Shown: positions 17,295 through 24,622 of the stretch, piece by piece
How the letters are laid out: every line of letters begins with the position of its first letter
Position numbering within the stretch: position 1 is the first letter of the stretch
Origin: Streptomyces sp. NBC_01304
GTDB taxonomy: Bacteria; Actinomycetota; Actinomycetes; Streptomycetales; Streptomycetaceae
Direction: 5' to 3'
Length of the DNA stretch: 64,000 nt
Assembly (NCBI RefSeq): GCF_035975855.1
Contig: NZ_CP109055.1
Location: 9,734,001 to 9,798,000, forward strand
Translations under genes and position numbers: made by a program
Notes under the pieces: model-generated
What the model saw: only the letters and a program-made list of their open reading frames with translations
The model's database searches: none
What the model was told of the DNA's origin: nothing

Positions 17295-17726
17295 ATGGCA
17301 GATCATCAGGAAGCATCCGTCACTCTGCCGAGCGATGCCGCCTCGGTGTCCGCGGCACGGAAATACGTCAGCGGAGTGCTCACGGAGTGGGGACTGCCCG
17401 ACGACGCCGAAGTGGCCGACACGGTAAGGCTGATCGTCTCCGAACTCGCGACCAACGCCGTCCAGCACACCCTGGGCCAGTCGCCCACGTTCACCGTGGA
17501 CCTCGAACTCGACCGCGACGAGCAGCTGCGGATCGGCGTCACCGACAGCCATCCGCGCTTCCCCCGCCGGCTGCCCGCGGCGGTCCAGCAGGACAACGGC
17601 CGGGGAATGGTGATCATCCGCTGGCTCACGAAGGAGTGCGGCGGGCAGCTGTCGGTCCGGGCGACGCCGGAGGGCGGGAAGACCGTCTGGATCGCGCTGC
17701 CTTGGTCGGTGCCTGTTCAGGGGTGA
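17295..17726 (+). CDS. ATP-binding protein resembling anti-sigma factor kinase (HATPase_c_2)
   Basis: This 143-residue GHKL ATPase resembles RsbW/SpoIIAB. The N-box is IVSELATNAVQHT (about 56-68), the acidic G1-like motif is VTDSHPRFP and the G2 region is DNGRGMVIIRWL. The catalytic N-box Glu and Asn are present. In WhiJ-type loci this ATPase is the third conserved partner of the XRE regulator and the DUF397 protein, and it is thought to act in protein-protein control, possibly on a sigma factor. The ATG at 17295 fits the family N-terminus; a GTG 21 codons upstream is possible. The gene stands alone on its strand. Confidence 0.85.
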   Translation: MADHQEASVTLPSDAASVSAARKYVSGVLTEWGLPDDAEVADTVRLIVSELATNAVQHTLGQSPTFTVDLELDRDEQLRIGVTDSHPRFPRRLPAAVQQDNGRGMVIIRWLTKECGGQLSVRATPEGGKTVWIALPWSVPVQG

Positions 17727-18030
17727 GGGGGCGGGGGTTCCGGAGGGCGGCGGCGGGCGGCGGCTGGGCGGCTGGGGCGGCTGGGGCGGGGTGGCGCGGA
17801 GGCTGGAGGGGCGGAGGCCGGGGTGGCCGGGGGCGGCCCGGGGTGGCCGGGGCGCGGAGGCGGCTGGCGGGGCGGAGGCCGTCGGCGGGCGGGGCGGCGG
17901 GCGGCGGGCGGCGGGCAGGCGGGAGCGGGCGGCGGGGGCGGCCGGGGGCGGCGGGCGACCGAGGGCGGCCGGGGGTCGGCGGGCGAGGGGACGGCCGGCC
18001 GGCGGCACCGGCGGAGGGCGGGTGATGGTC
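17727..18030. repeat. G-rich low-complexity intergenic tract
   Basis: About 300 bases after the ATPase gene are built from short runs such as GGCGGCTGGGGCGG, GGGCGGCGGGCGG and GGGGCGGAGGCC on the plus strand. C runs are almost absent, so the G-skew is extreme. Open frames exist in all frames only because stop codons are rare in such sequence. I see no protein pattern. The tract could form G-quadruplexes in the RNA or on the plus strand. Confidence 0.7.
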
Positions 18031-18097
18031 AAGTGGGGGATAAGGGGCACTTTTGCGTCTGGTTTGTCCCGGTTTTGGTGCCCCGTTTCCCCCACTT
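18031..18097. terminator. long imperfect inverted repeat between converging genes
   Basis: The arms at 18031-18050 and 18078-18097 (AAGTGGGGGATAAGGGGCAC and its near complement) match at 18 of 20 positions around a 27-base loop. They sit between the ATPase gene and the LysR gene, which converge. A bidirectional terminator is the simplest reading. Confidence 0.6.
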
Positions 18098-18115
18098 AGC
18101 GGCCCACGGGGCGAG

Positions 18116-19030
18116 TTAGGCCCCCGTCGGGCGGCCGAACGCTCCCCGGAGTAGGGCCCGGAGGGTGGACGCGGCCGGGCTCGGGGCGTCGGCGCGGCGG
18201 ACGAGGGAGATCGTGCGGCGCAGGTCGCCGGGCGCCAGGCGGCGTACGCCGACCGGGGCGACTGCCATCCGGGCCACCATCTCGGGGACTGCCGCGACGC
18301 CGAGGCCCGCGCTGGCCAGGGCGCAGACCACCGCGTAGCCCGGCGTTTCCACGACCACCGACGGCGTCGCCCCCGCCTCCGCCAACGCCCGTTCCACGCC
18401 CCGGCGTCGGGGGTGGGAGGGGGCCATGCTGATCAGCGGCTGGCCGGCCAGGTCCGCGAGCGGGAGGCGGCCCGTACCGGCGGCCAGGGCGTGCCCCGGC
18501 GCCGTCACCAGGACCAGCTCCTCGACCAGGAGCACCTCGGCCGCGACCGCCGCCGGCAGCGGCTCCGGCTCGCCCGGCTCGTACGCGTGCGTCAGCGCCA
18601 GATCGCACTCGCCGCTCGCCACCGCCGAGACGCCGGACGGCGGTTCGTACTCCCTGATCGCCAACTCCACGTCGGGATGCGCCCGTCGGAATGCGCTCAG
18701 CGCGGGCGGCAGCAGATGCATCCCCGCCGTCGGGAACGTGCCGATCCGCAGCCGGCCCCCGGAGAGCCCCGTCAGCCGCGCCAGCTCGTGCCGCGCCCGG
18801 TCCATCTCGTCGAGGACCGTCCGGGCCCGCGCCACCAAGAGCTCGCCCGCGGCCGTGAGCCGCGCCCCGCGATGATGCCGTACGAGCAGCGCGGCCCCCG
18901 CCTCCCGCTCCAGCTTCGCCAGCTGCTGGGAGAGCGCGGGCGGCGTATAGCCGAGGCGCTGCGCGGCCCGCGTGATGGACCCGGCCTCCGCGACCGCGAC
19001 GAGCGCGGCAAGGCGCGTGGGATCGTACAT
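18116..19030 (-). CDS. LysR-family transcriptional regulator
   Basis: This 304-residue LysR-type regulator has an N-terminal winged helix (about 1-60: ALVAVAEAGSITRAAQRLGYTPPALSQQL, then AKLEREAGAALLVRHHRGARLT) and an effector domain (about 88-295) with the usual two alpha/beta subdomains. The ATG at 19028-19030 gives the standard start MYDPTRLAAL. It is divergent from a LysE-type exporter gene 73 bases away, the layout of LysG/LysE and ArgP/ArgO. It probably activates the exporter in response to an amino acid or analogue. Confidence 0.9.
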   Translation of the reverse strand: MYDPTRLAALVAVAEAGSITRAAQRLGYTPPALSQQLAKLEREAGAALLVRHHRGARLTAAGELLVARARTVLDEMDRARHELARLTGLSGGRLRIGTFPTAGMHLLPPALSAFRRAHPDVELAIREYEPPSGVSAVASGECDLALTHAYEPGEPEPLPAAVAAEVLLVEELVLVTAPGHALAAGTGRLPLADLAGQPLISMAPSHPRRRGVERALAEAGATPSVVVETPGYAVVCALASAGLGVAAVPEMVARMAVAPVGVRRLAPGDLRRTISLVRRADAPSPAASTLRALLRGAFGRPTGA

Positions 19031-19068
19031 AAAGAGATTCTTTAGGCAGACCCTCAAGATCGCAAATA

Positions 19069-19090
19069 CCTGCTGAAGGCTCGCAGCAGG
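19069..19090. promoter_or_regulatory. inverted repeat between lysR and lysE-type genes
   Basis: The perfect 7-base arms CCTGCTG and CAGCAGG have an 8-base spacer, in the 73-base divergent intergenic region. It could be a LysR-type recognition site. It is 14 bases from the exporter ATG. Confidence 0.4.
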
Positions 19091-19103
19091 CAGAGTCGAA
19101 GGC

Positions 19104-19733
19104 ATGGACGCCCAACTTCTCGCCTTCACCGGCATTTCCCTGAGCATGGTCGCGATGCCGGGTGCGGATTTCGCCGTGGTCGTGCGCAACGCCCTCGTCT
19201 CGCGGCGGGCGGGCGCCGCCTGCGCCGCCGGGATCGCGGCCGGGCTCCTGGTGCACACCGCGCTGGCCGTCGGCGGGGTCGCGGCGGTCCTTGCGGCGGT
19301 GCCCACGCTGTTCCGCGCGCTGCAGCTGATCGGTGGGGCGTACGTCCTCTACCTGGGGCTGCGAGCTCTGCAGTCCGCACTGCGCAAGCGGGAGAGCGGG
19401 GCCTTCGAGGTGAGTGGCGAGCCGCTGGGCGCGGCGCTGAGTCTGCGGCAGGGCTTTCTCACCAACGCCCTCAACCCGAAGGCGTCCATCACGTTCCTGA
19501 GCGTGCTGCCGCAGTTCGTGCCCGCCGGCAGCCCGCCCCTGCCGCGCACCCTGCTGCTCGCGGCGATCGTCGTCGGGCTGGCGGCGGTGTGGTTCCAGGC
19601 GGTGGCGCTCCTGGTGGACCGCCTCGGCCGGTGGCTGCGCCGGCCGCGTACCGCCCGCGCGATTGAGGCGTTCAGCGGGACCGCGCTCGTCGCCCTGGGT
19701 GCGTCCCTCCTGATCGCCCCGCTGCTCGGCTGA
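19104..19733 (+). CDS. LysE/RhtB-family amino acid exporter
   Basis: This 209-residue membrane protein has about six helices. Family marks are the N-terminal FTGISLSMVAMPGADFAVVVRNAL (RhtB/LysE box with the P-G-A/P loop), GGAYVLYLGLRALQSAL and GFLTNALNPKASITFLSVLPQF, the conserved N-P-K motif. Members export amino acids such as lysine, arginine, threonine or homoserine lactone; the substrate here is open. The divergent LysR gene is the likely regulator. Confidence 0.9.
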   Translation: MDAQLLAFTGISLSMVAMPGADFAVVVRNALVSRRAGAACAAGIAAGLLVHTALAVGGVAAVLAAVPTLFRALQLIGGAYVLYLGLRALQSALRKRESGAFEVSGEPLGAALSLRQGFLTNALNPKASITFLSVLPQFVPAGSPPLPRTLLLAAIVVGLAAVWFQAVALLVDRLGRWLRRPRTARAIEAFSGTALVALGASLLIAPLLG

Positions 19734-19767
19734 AGGAGGCCCGCCGGGACGGCCCACGAGGGAGGGT

Positions 19768-20160
19768 TCAGGCGAGTCCGCGCTCCACGGCGCTGCGCTC
19801 GACACAGAACTCGTTGCCCTCGGGGTCGGTCATCGTGACCCAGCCCAGTCCGTCCGCGGTGCGGTGATCCTCGAAGATCTTCGCGCCGAGACCGGTCAGG
19901 CGCTCCACCTCGGCATCCCGCGTGCCCGTGGGCGGCTGGATGTCGAGGTGGAGCCGGTTCTTCGCGGATTTGTCCTCCGGTACGCGGATGAACAGCAGCC
20001 CCGGCACGCCCGGTTGCCCGGACTCGAGCAGCACCTCCGCGTCCCCCGGTTCGTCGTCGTCCGTGATCCGGTATCCGGTAAGCGCGGACCAGAACTGCGC
20101 GAGGGTGTACGGGTCATGGGCGTCGACGGTGATGTGCCGGACCGGGTTCAGGTAGGACAT
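19768..20160 (-). CDS. VOC (glyoxalase-like) family protein
   Basis: This 130-residue single-module VOC protein shows HITVDAHDPYTLAQFWSALTGY, then LFIRVPEDKSAKNRLHLDIQ, then DPEGNEFCVERS. It resembles the VOC protein at 10576-10920 (shared KNR-H-LD and DPEGNEFC), so the two are paralogues. The ATG at 20158-20160 gives the conserved start; an upstream ATG would add 15 residues. Substrate unknown. Confidence 0.85.
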   Translation of the reverse strand: MSYLNPVRHITVDAHDPYTLAQFWSALTGYRITDDDEPGDAEVLLESGQPGVPGLLFIRVPEDKSAKNRLHLDIQPPTGTRDAEVERLTGLGAKIFEDHRTADGLGWVTMTDPEGNEFCVERSAVERGLA

Positions 20161-20257
20161 GGGGCCTCGCAGGGCTCGTTGAGAAGCGGGCTGACGGTTG
20201 GTCAACCTAGTGCCGCCGAGGAGCCCTGGCCAGGCCGGAGCGGGTGGTTCGCGCTGG

Positions 20258-20731
20258 TCAGCGCACCCTGCCGTACCAGACGCTCTTGGTCCAGATCCTC
20301 TCCAGGCGGACCCGTGTACCGGGCTTCGGGGAGTGCCAGATCTTGCCCTTACCGGCGTAGATGCCGACGTGGTAGACGCTGCGGCCCGAGTGGAAGAAGA
20401 CCAGGTCGCCGCGTTGGCGATTGCCCTTCGAGATGTGCTTGGTCTTGTTGTACTGCTGGGCCGCGGTGCGTGGGAGCTTCTTGCCGGCCTTCTTGAACGA
20501 GTAGAGCGTCAGCCCCGAGCAGTCGAAGCGCCGGGGGCCCTCCGCGCCGTACTTGTAGGGCGATCCCTTCTTCGATGCCGCTATCTGCAAGGCCCTGCCG
20601 GCCGGTGAGGCCGCCTCGGCGTCGGCCGCGAGGCCAGGAGCCACGATCGTGCTGCCCACCGCCACAAGCGTCAGGGCGGACGCGGTGCCGGCCCTGGTCA
20701 GCAGCGACGGGACACACTTCAGCGCAGTCAT
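20258..20731 (-). CDS. Secreted NlpC/P60 (C40) peptidoglycan endopeptidase
   Basis: This 157-residue enzyme cuts the stem peptide of peptidoglycan outside the membrane. A signal peptide (basic start, hydrophobic core TASALTLVAVGSTIVAPGLA, cleavage near ADAEAAS) is followed by one NlpC/P60 domain. The triad is visible: C71 in FDCSGL, H121 in VYHVGIYAG and H133 in IWHSPKPG. There are no LysM or SH3 domains. The ATG at 20729-20731 follows GAAGGG at 6 bases. A c-di-AMP (ydaO-type) riboswitch in the leader should control it, as described for other Streptomyces cell-wall lytic enzymes. Confidence 0.93.
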   Translation of the reverse strand: MTALKCVPSLLTRAGTASALTLVAVGSTIVAPGLAADAEAASPAGRALQIAASKKGSPYKYGAEGPRRFDCSGLTLYSFKKAGKKLPRTAAQQYNKTKHISKGNRQRGDLVFFHSGRSVYHVGIYAGKGKIWHSPKPGTRVRLERIWTKSVWYGRVR

Positions 20732-20747
20732 GCGCAACCCTTCGTCA

Positions 20748-20945
20748 ACCGCCTGTGAAGGATGACCTGTCGGATTCGGGCTACGAAGTCGCCCGGCCGC
20801 GTCCCCGCCCCGGCAGCAACTGCCGGGCCGTGCACGCGACTTCACCCCAAGGGGCCGGTTGCGCCCCGTCGTGCTCGGGTCCTCCACTCCTGCCGGTCCA
20901 CCGTGTCGACCTGGCATCCGGGCGGCGGCAGGACTCGGCGTCCGC
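20748..20945 (-). promoter_or_regulatory. c-di-AMP riboswitch (ydaO-yuaA class)
   Basis: In the leader of the C40 peptidase gene, read leftward, the conserved blocks occur in family order. They are GCCGAGTCCTGCC (near 20927-20939), GTGGAGGACCC (20877-20887), TTGGGGTGAAGTCGC (20836-20850), GTAGCCCGAATCCGACAGG (20766-20784), then TCATCCTTCACAGGCGG ending at 20748. The bracketing helices (CCGGCAG/CTGCCGG, GCCGGGC and others) can be drawn. The last block corresponds to the conserved CCCGAATCCG-CAGCTAACC-AGGCG end of ydaO RNAs. The aptamer ends about 17 bases before the start codon, so ligand binding may affect the ribosome binding site as well as transcription. Ligand and class come from known family biology. 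Confidence 0.85.
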
Positions 20946-20955
20946 CCGGACCGCC

Positions 20956-21296
20956 CCGCCGCTGTGGCGGGGGCTTGTCGTCGGAAGGGATCTTGACGCA
21001 ACAGTGCCGGTAATTCCGAGCCGAATCGGCGCTATGTGAGGCTCCTCACGGCTGACCTGTTCGGGTGGACAACAGCGATTTGCCCCCTGGGTGAGGGGGT
21101 CGGAGGACGGCTGCACCTGCAGCGGAACGTCCCATTCCGCCCGCTGCGTACGCGCCCGGCGCAACTCCGCTGCGCTCGCCGGGAGATCATCGACTACGCC
21201 ATACGAGCGAGCCGAACTGGTCACTCCGGGCCGGGTCGCGGACGGCGGAGTCGCCCCAGAAGGAGCGGCCGGGGCTCAACTGGGGGCATCGGGGGC
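20956..21296. other. intergenic stretch without recognisable gene
   Basis: The left part must hold the promoter and 5' end of the riboswitch transcript (leftward). The rest, up to the end of the clpP-linked gene, has open frames on both strands but no codon bias, start context or family pattern that I recognise. Confidence 0.5.
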
Positions 21297-21605
21297 TCAA
21301 CTCGCGGCATCGGGCGGCACCATGACCCGCTCCGCCCGGCGCTCCCCGTCGAGTACCCGCATGGCCCGGGCCAGCGTCGGCGCGTGCACCTCGGCCTCGC
21401 CCCGCTGATGCATCAGGGTCAGCGCGTCCCGCAGGGCGGTGGCCTTGGCGACCAGGGCCTGGGCCGCCCGCAGCCCGCCGTAGGTGTCGCGGCCGCGCGC
21501 GGGGTTGATCCTGCCGAGCAGGTCGACCACTTCGAGGTAGCGGTCCACCACGTCGCCCTCGGCGCGCGTCAGCGCGGGCAGATCGGGCAGTTCCGGTGGC
21601 AGCAT
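21297..21605 (-). CDS. Small helical protein of unknown function, clpP operon
   Basis: This 102-residue protein is not recognised. The sequence is mostly amphipathic helix (ALTRAEGDVVDRYLEVVDLL, AAQALVAKATALRDALTLMHQ, APTLARAMRVLDGERR) with a Pro-rich start and no signal or membrane segment. The ATG at 21603-21605 lies 7 bases after the clpP stop, so it is co-transcribed with clpP. Such placement suggests an accessory or adaptor for this ClpP, but nothing in the sequence proves it. Confidence 0.7.
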   Translation of the reverse strand: MLPPELPDLPALTRAEGDVVDRYLEVVDLLGRINPARGRDTYGGLRAAQALVAKATALRDALTLMHQRGEAEVHAPTLARAMRVLDGERRAERVMVPPDAAS

Positions 21606-21612
21606 CGACGCC

Positions 21613-22272
21613 TCACTTCGAGCCGAGGAGCGTGCCGGACGACTTGCGGTTCTCGACGATCCGGTCCACCAGGCCGTACTCCTTGGCCTGTTGGGCGTCG
21701 AGGATCTTGTCCCGCTCGATGTCCGCGGTGACCCGCTCCGGGGACTGGCCGGTGTGCCGGACCAGCATCTCCTCCAACAGGGCGCGCGTGCGCAGCAGTT
21801 CATGCGCCTGGATCGCGAGGTCGTCGGCCTGGCCCTGCACCGGCTCCGCGAACGCGGGCTGGTGGATCAGGACACGGGCGCCGGGCAGGGCGAGCCGCTT
21901 GCCGGGGGTGCCGGCCGCGAGCAGGACGGCCGCGGCGGAGGCGGCCTGGCCCAGGCAGATCGTCTCCACGTCGCAACTGACGTACCGCATCGTGTCGTAG
22001 ATCGCCGTCATCGCGCTGAAGGAGCCGCCGGGGGAGTTGATGTAGAGCGAGATGTCCCGGTCCGGTGCGGCGTGTTCGAGGTGCATGAGCTGCGCCATCA
22101 CGTTGTTCGCCGAGGTGTCGTCGATCGGGGTGCCCAGGAAGACGATGCGCTCGTCGAGCAGCTTCGAGTACGGGTCGAGGGTGCGCAGTCCGCTGCTGGT
22201 GCGCTCGGAGAACTCGGGCAGGACGTAGCGGGCGGAGGGGCCCTGGTGTGCGGCTCGCGGGGGGCGGTTCAT
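21613..22272 (-). CDS. clpP: ATP-dependent Clp protease proteolytic subunit
   Basis: This 219-residue self-compartmentalising serine protease forms tetradecameric chambers with ClpX or ClpC. The triad is S112 in [13 protein letters not shown]137 in RVLIHQPA and D188 in [30 protein letters not shown] and [10 protein letters not shown] are family blocks. The usual Met after the active Ser (AASMA) is Ala here (AASAA). It is one of several expected clpP genes in Streptomyces; this copy is not in tandem with a second clpP. It is divergent from a YefM-type antitoxin gene over 70 bases containing a TGTACA palindrome, and is followed by a small helical gene. Confidence 0.93.
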   Translation of the reverse strand: MNRPPRAAHQGPSARYVLPEFSERTSSGLRTLDPYSKLLDERIVFLGTPIDDTSANNVMAQLMHLEHAAPDRDISLYINSPGGSFSAMTAIYDTMRYVSCDVETICLGQAASAAAVLLAAGTPGKRLALPGARVLIHQPAFAEPVQGQADDLAIQAHELLRTRALLEEMLVRHTGQSPERVTADIERDKILDAQQAKEYGLVDRIVENRKSSGTLLGSK

Positions 22273-22307
22273 GGCGTGCTGCTCCTCTCGGTCGAGCTCT
22301 GTAAAAA

Positions 22308-22324
22308 ATGTACAGGACGTACAT
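22308..22324. promoter_or_regulatory. YefM-type operator between clpP and antitoxin gene
   Basis: ATGTAC and GTACAT arms flank AGGAC. The left half includes the hexamer TGTACA (22309-22314), the core described for YefM/YoeB operators. It is 18 bases upstream of the antitoxin ATG and 35 bases upstream of clpP. Confidence 0.6.
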
Positions 22325-22342
22325 GACGTTATGATGGGGAGC

Positions 22343-22624
22343 ATGGCCTACGAGATTCCGGTGACGCAAGCACGAGCAGAGCTCGCCGACCTCATCAACC
22401 GCGTGGTGTACGGCAATGAACGAGTGGTCGTCACCCGCCACGGCAAACCGCTCGTGGCCCTCGTGTCGGCCGCTGACCTGGAACGACTCGAGCAGGCTGC
22501 GGAGCCGGTCGAGGACCAGGTGATCAGCGCCGTGTCGACGGTCGGCTCGGCGCCGTCCGCTGCGGGCGAACGGCGCCAGCGCTTCGGGATCGCGGCGGAG
22601 CACCGGGGGCCGGACGCCTCGTAG
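22343..22624 (+). CDS. Phd/YefM-family antitoxin without adjacent toxin
   Basis: This 93-residue protein has an N-terminal Phd/YefM fold: [20 protein letters not shown], then [27 protein letters not shown] flexible C-terminal half follows, which in this family binds the toxin. The ATG follows GGGGAG. The family also represses its own operon, and a TGTACA palindrome precedes it. No YoeB, Doc or other toxin gene follows: the next 165 bases hold only a terminator. The gene is therefore an orphan, and may serve as a repressor for itself and the divergent clpP. Confidence 0.85.
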   Translation: MAYEIPVTQARAELADLINRVVYGNERVVVTRHGKPLVALVSAADLERLEQAAEPVEDQVISAVSTVGSAPSAAGERRQRFGIAAEHRGPDAS

Positions 22625-22729
22625 GGCTGGAGAGATCCGGGGGCTCCTCGCGGCGGCGCTGCGGTGATCCCGGCGGCGGCGTGCAAGGAGCGGCGCCGCG
22701 CATAAAGAGGGGCGCCGCATATACAAGAA

Positions 22730-22770
22730 GGCCGTGCGCCCCCGTCCGCTACAGCGGGGAACGCACGGCC
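22730..22770. terminator. hairpin terminator downstream of the membrane protein gene
   Basis: The perfect 9-base arms GGCCGTGCG and CGCACGGCC, with inner CCCCG/CGGGG pairing, lie 20 bases beyond the leftward stop at 22790. They face the antitoxin gene on the other side, so the hairpin may work in both directions. Confidence 0.7.
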
Positions 22771-22789
22771 GGTCCATGACCCGCGGGCT

Positions 22790-23839
22790 TCAGCCCACCG
22801 ATGCGCGCTCCGCGGAGGCGGAGGCGGACGTGGGGGCCGAAGCGGCATCGGAGTCAGCGGCCGATGCCGAGGTGGCCGCCGCCCGCCGCCGCCCGAGCGC
22901 CCCGCCCACCAGCACCGCCACCAGGCCGACCCCCGCCCACAGCCCCAGCGTGAGCGCGGGCCCCCCGGCCCGGGCCCCGTCGAAGAACGAAACGGACCGC
23001 AGCAGCGAGCCGCCCGCGCCCGGCGGCAGCCACTGACCGATCATCCCGCCCGGTGCCGGCAGCAGCTCGGGTGCGGAGGTCATCCCGGAGAACGGGTTGC
23101 CGAGCAGCATGCAGAGCACAGCGCCGACCCCGATCCCCGCCTGCCCGATCAGGGCCGCGAGCCCGGCCACCGTGGCGGACACGGCCAGCGTCGTCAGGCC
23201 GAGCACCCCGGCCTCGGCCCACCAGTTGCCGGTCAGCGCGCCGAGCCAGCTGTGGGTGAGCGCGGCCGCGACGATGCCGACCAAGGCCGCCGCACCGAGC
23301 AGCGCGAGAGCCGCGCGCAGCCCGCGCAGCCGAAGGAGGGTGACGACGGCGCCGGCCGCGATCCCGGCCAAAGTCATCGGCAGCAGGCTGGAGTTGAGCA
23401 CCGCGCCGCGCGGGTCCTTCGCCGGGGCGGCCACGACATCGGTGGTCGCCACCGGGGCCCCGTCGGTGGCCTGGGCACTCACGGCCTGCTGCAGGAGCTG
23501 GGCGACCAGAGGGCTCGCGGCCGTCGCGGTGAGGAGCTTCGGCCCGCGTTCGGTGACGACGATCGCGCCGTATACGGTCCGGTCCTCGATCGCGTCGCGG
23601 GCGGCGGCCTCGTCGGCGTACCGGTGGATCTCGAACGCGCCCTCCCGCTCCTCCAGCCCGTGCTGCACCCCGCTCGCCGCCGCGGCGGGCCCGGCCACGC
23701 CGAGCGGCAGGTCGCGGGGCGCGGTACGTGCGGCGGGCCAGGCGAAGGCCCACAGGGCGAACGCCACGATGACGGGGACCAGCACGACGACCGCGGCCAT
23801 GCGCCGGGCTGCCGGGGGTGCGGATGTTGCGGAAGACAT
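22790..23839 (-). CDS. Integral membrane protein, ABC-2/YhgE-Pip-like
   Basis: This 349-residue protein has one N-terminal helix (VVVLVPVIVAFALWAFAWPAA), an extracellular domain of about 125 residues and five or six C-terminal helices (about 160-320), then a Ser/Ala-rich tail. The order of anchor, exterior domain and membrane bundle is that of YhgE/Pip and DUF3533-type ABC-2 permease relatives. The exterior segment VQHGLEEREGAFEIHRYADEAAARDAIEDRTVYGAIVV is the usual domain start. No ATPase is adjacent. It is divergent from a TetR gene that probably represses it through direct repeats found in both promoters. Confidence 0.8.
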   Translation of the reverse strand: MSSATSAPPAARRMAAVVVLVPVIVAFALWAFAWPAARTAPRDLPLGVAGPAAAASGVQHGLEEREGAFEIHRYADEAAARDAIEDRTVYGAIVVTERGPKLLTATAASPLVAQLLQQAVSAQATDGAPVATTDVVAAPAKDPRGAVLNSSLLPMTLAGIAAGAVVTLLRLRGLRAALALLGAAALVGIVAAALTHSWLGALTGNWWAEAGVLGLTTLAVSATVAGLAALIGQAGIGVGAVLCMLLGNPFSGMTSAPELLPAPGGMIGQWLPPGAGGSLLRSVSFFDGARAGGPALTLGLWAGVGLVAVLVGGALGRRRAAATSASAADSDAASAPTSASASAERASVG

Positions 23840-23886
23840 GACGCCTCTCCAAGTACTGAGCGCGTGGGCTGCGAGGGTTTTATAGC

Positions 23887-23907
23887 GAAGGATCGTTCGT
23901 TTTATGT
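23887..23907. promoter_or_regulatory. direct repeat A, candidate TetR operator
   Basis: GAAGGATCGTTCGTTTTATG followed by T matches repeat B at 23946-23966 at 18 of 21 positions. Copy A is 48 bases upstream of the membrane protein ATG. The ACGAAC/GTTCGT-type element resembles many TetR half-sites. Confidence 0.5.
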
Positions 23908-23945
23908 CGTGCCGACACTGTGCTTCGGCCCCGCTCGCTTGTCAA

Positions 23946-23966
23946 GAAGGAATGTTCGTTTTACGT
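23946..23966. promoter_or_regulatory. direct repeat B, candidate TetR operator
   Basis: GAAGGAATGTTCGTTTTACG followed by T is the second copy, ending 7 bases before the TetR-gene ATG. One copy per divergent promoter suggests that both genes are controlled by the same repressor. Confidence 0.5.
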
Positions 23967-23973
23967 TGAGCGC

Positions 23974-24600
23974 ATGGCTCGTGTATCCCAGGAACACCTC
24001 GACGCCCGCCGCCGCCAGATCCTCGACGGCGCCGCGCGCTGCTTCGCGCGGGGCGGCTTCCACGCCACGTCGATGCAGGACGTCCTGCGCGAGGTGAACC
24101 TCTCGGCCGGCGCCGTCTACCGCTACTTCAGCGGCAAGGAGGCGTTGATCCGGGCCATCGTCGAGGAAGTGCTCGGCCTCATCGAAGGGGCCTTCGCGGC
24201 CGCCGCCGAGGAGAGCCCGCCTCCGCCGCCGGACGTCCTCCTGGGCCGGGTGATGAGCGAAGTCCTCGGCAAAGGCGGCGGCATGGAGTACGAGGGGGAG
24301 GCCGGATTCCCCCGGCTCATCATCCAGGTGTGGACCGAGACGCTGCGCAACGACGAGTTGTCCGCGGTGATTCGCGAGGGCTTCGACAAGGTGCGTGCGG
24401 CCTGGGTGCGCATCGTCCGGGCTTATCAGGCAGCGGGGTTGATGAGGGACGACGTCGACCCGGAGAGCGTGGCCCGCACGATGATCGCCGTGGCGCAGGG
24501 ATTCGCCGCCCAGCAGGCGCTGTTCGGGGAGGCGCCGGTGGAGCTGTTGCAGGAGGGGCTGAGGGGCCTGATTTCTATGAAGGAGCCCAAGGCAAGTTAA
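23974..24600 (+). CDS. TetR-family transcriptional regulator
   Basis: This 208-residue TetR-type repressor has an N-terminal HTH (about 10-58: RRRQILDGAARCFARGGFHATSMQDVLRE, then VNLSAGAVYRYFSGKEAL) and a C-terminal ligand domain (PRLIIQVWTETLRNDELSAVI and so on, TetR_C_6-like). The ATG at 23974 gives the normal N-terminus; an upstream ATG would add 18 residues and would overlap the operator repeat. It is divergent from the YhgE-like membrane protein gene, its probable target. Confidence 0.88.
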   Translation: MARVSQEHLDARRRQILDGAARCFARGGFHATSMQDVLREVNLSAGAVYRYFSGKEALIRAIVEEVLGLIEGAFAAAAEESPPPPPDVLLGRVMSEVLGKGGGMEYEGEAGFPRLIIQVWTETLRNDELSAVIREGFDKVRAAWVRIVRAYQAAGLMRDDVDPESVARTMIAVAQGFAAQQALFGEAPVELLQEGLRGLISMKEPKAS

Positions 24601-24601
24601 C

Positions 24602-24622
24602 GTGCCGGAAAAACTTCGGCAC
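24602..24622. terminator. short hairpin after the TetR gene
   Basis: GTGCCG and CGGCAC arms with a 9-base A-rich loop directly follow the TetR stop. It is a weak terminator, or a leader element of the urease operon 111 bases on. Confidence 0.35.

Noticed and set aside
17727..18120. Open frames in the G-rich tract after the anti-sigma-like ATPase gene
   Set aside because: They encode Gly/Arg/Ala low complexity in all frames, have no ribosome binding site and no third-position codon pattern.
21041..21296. Possible protein-coding remnant between the riboswitch and the clpP-linked gene
   Set aside because: Frames are open on both strands, but there is no codon bias, start signal or recognisable family.
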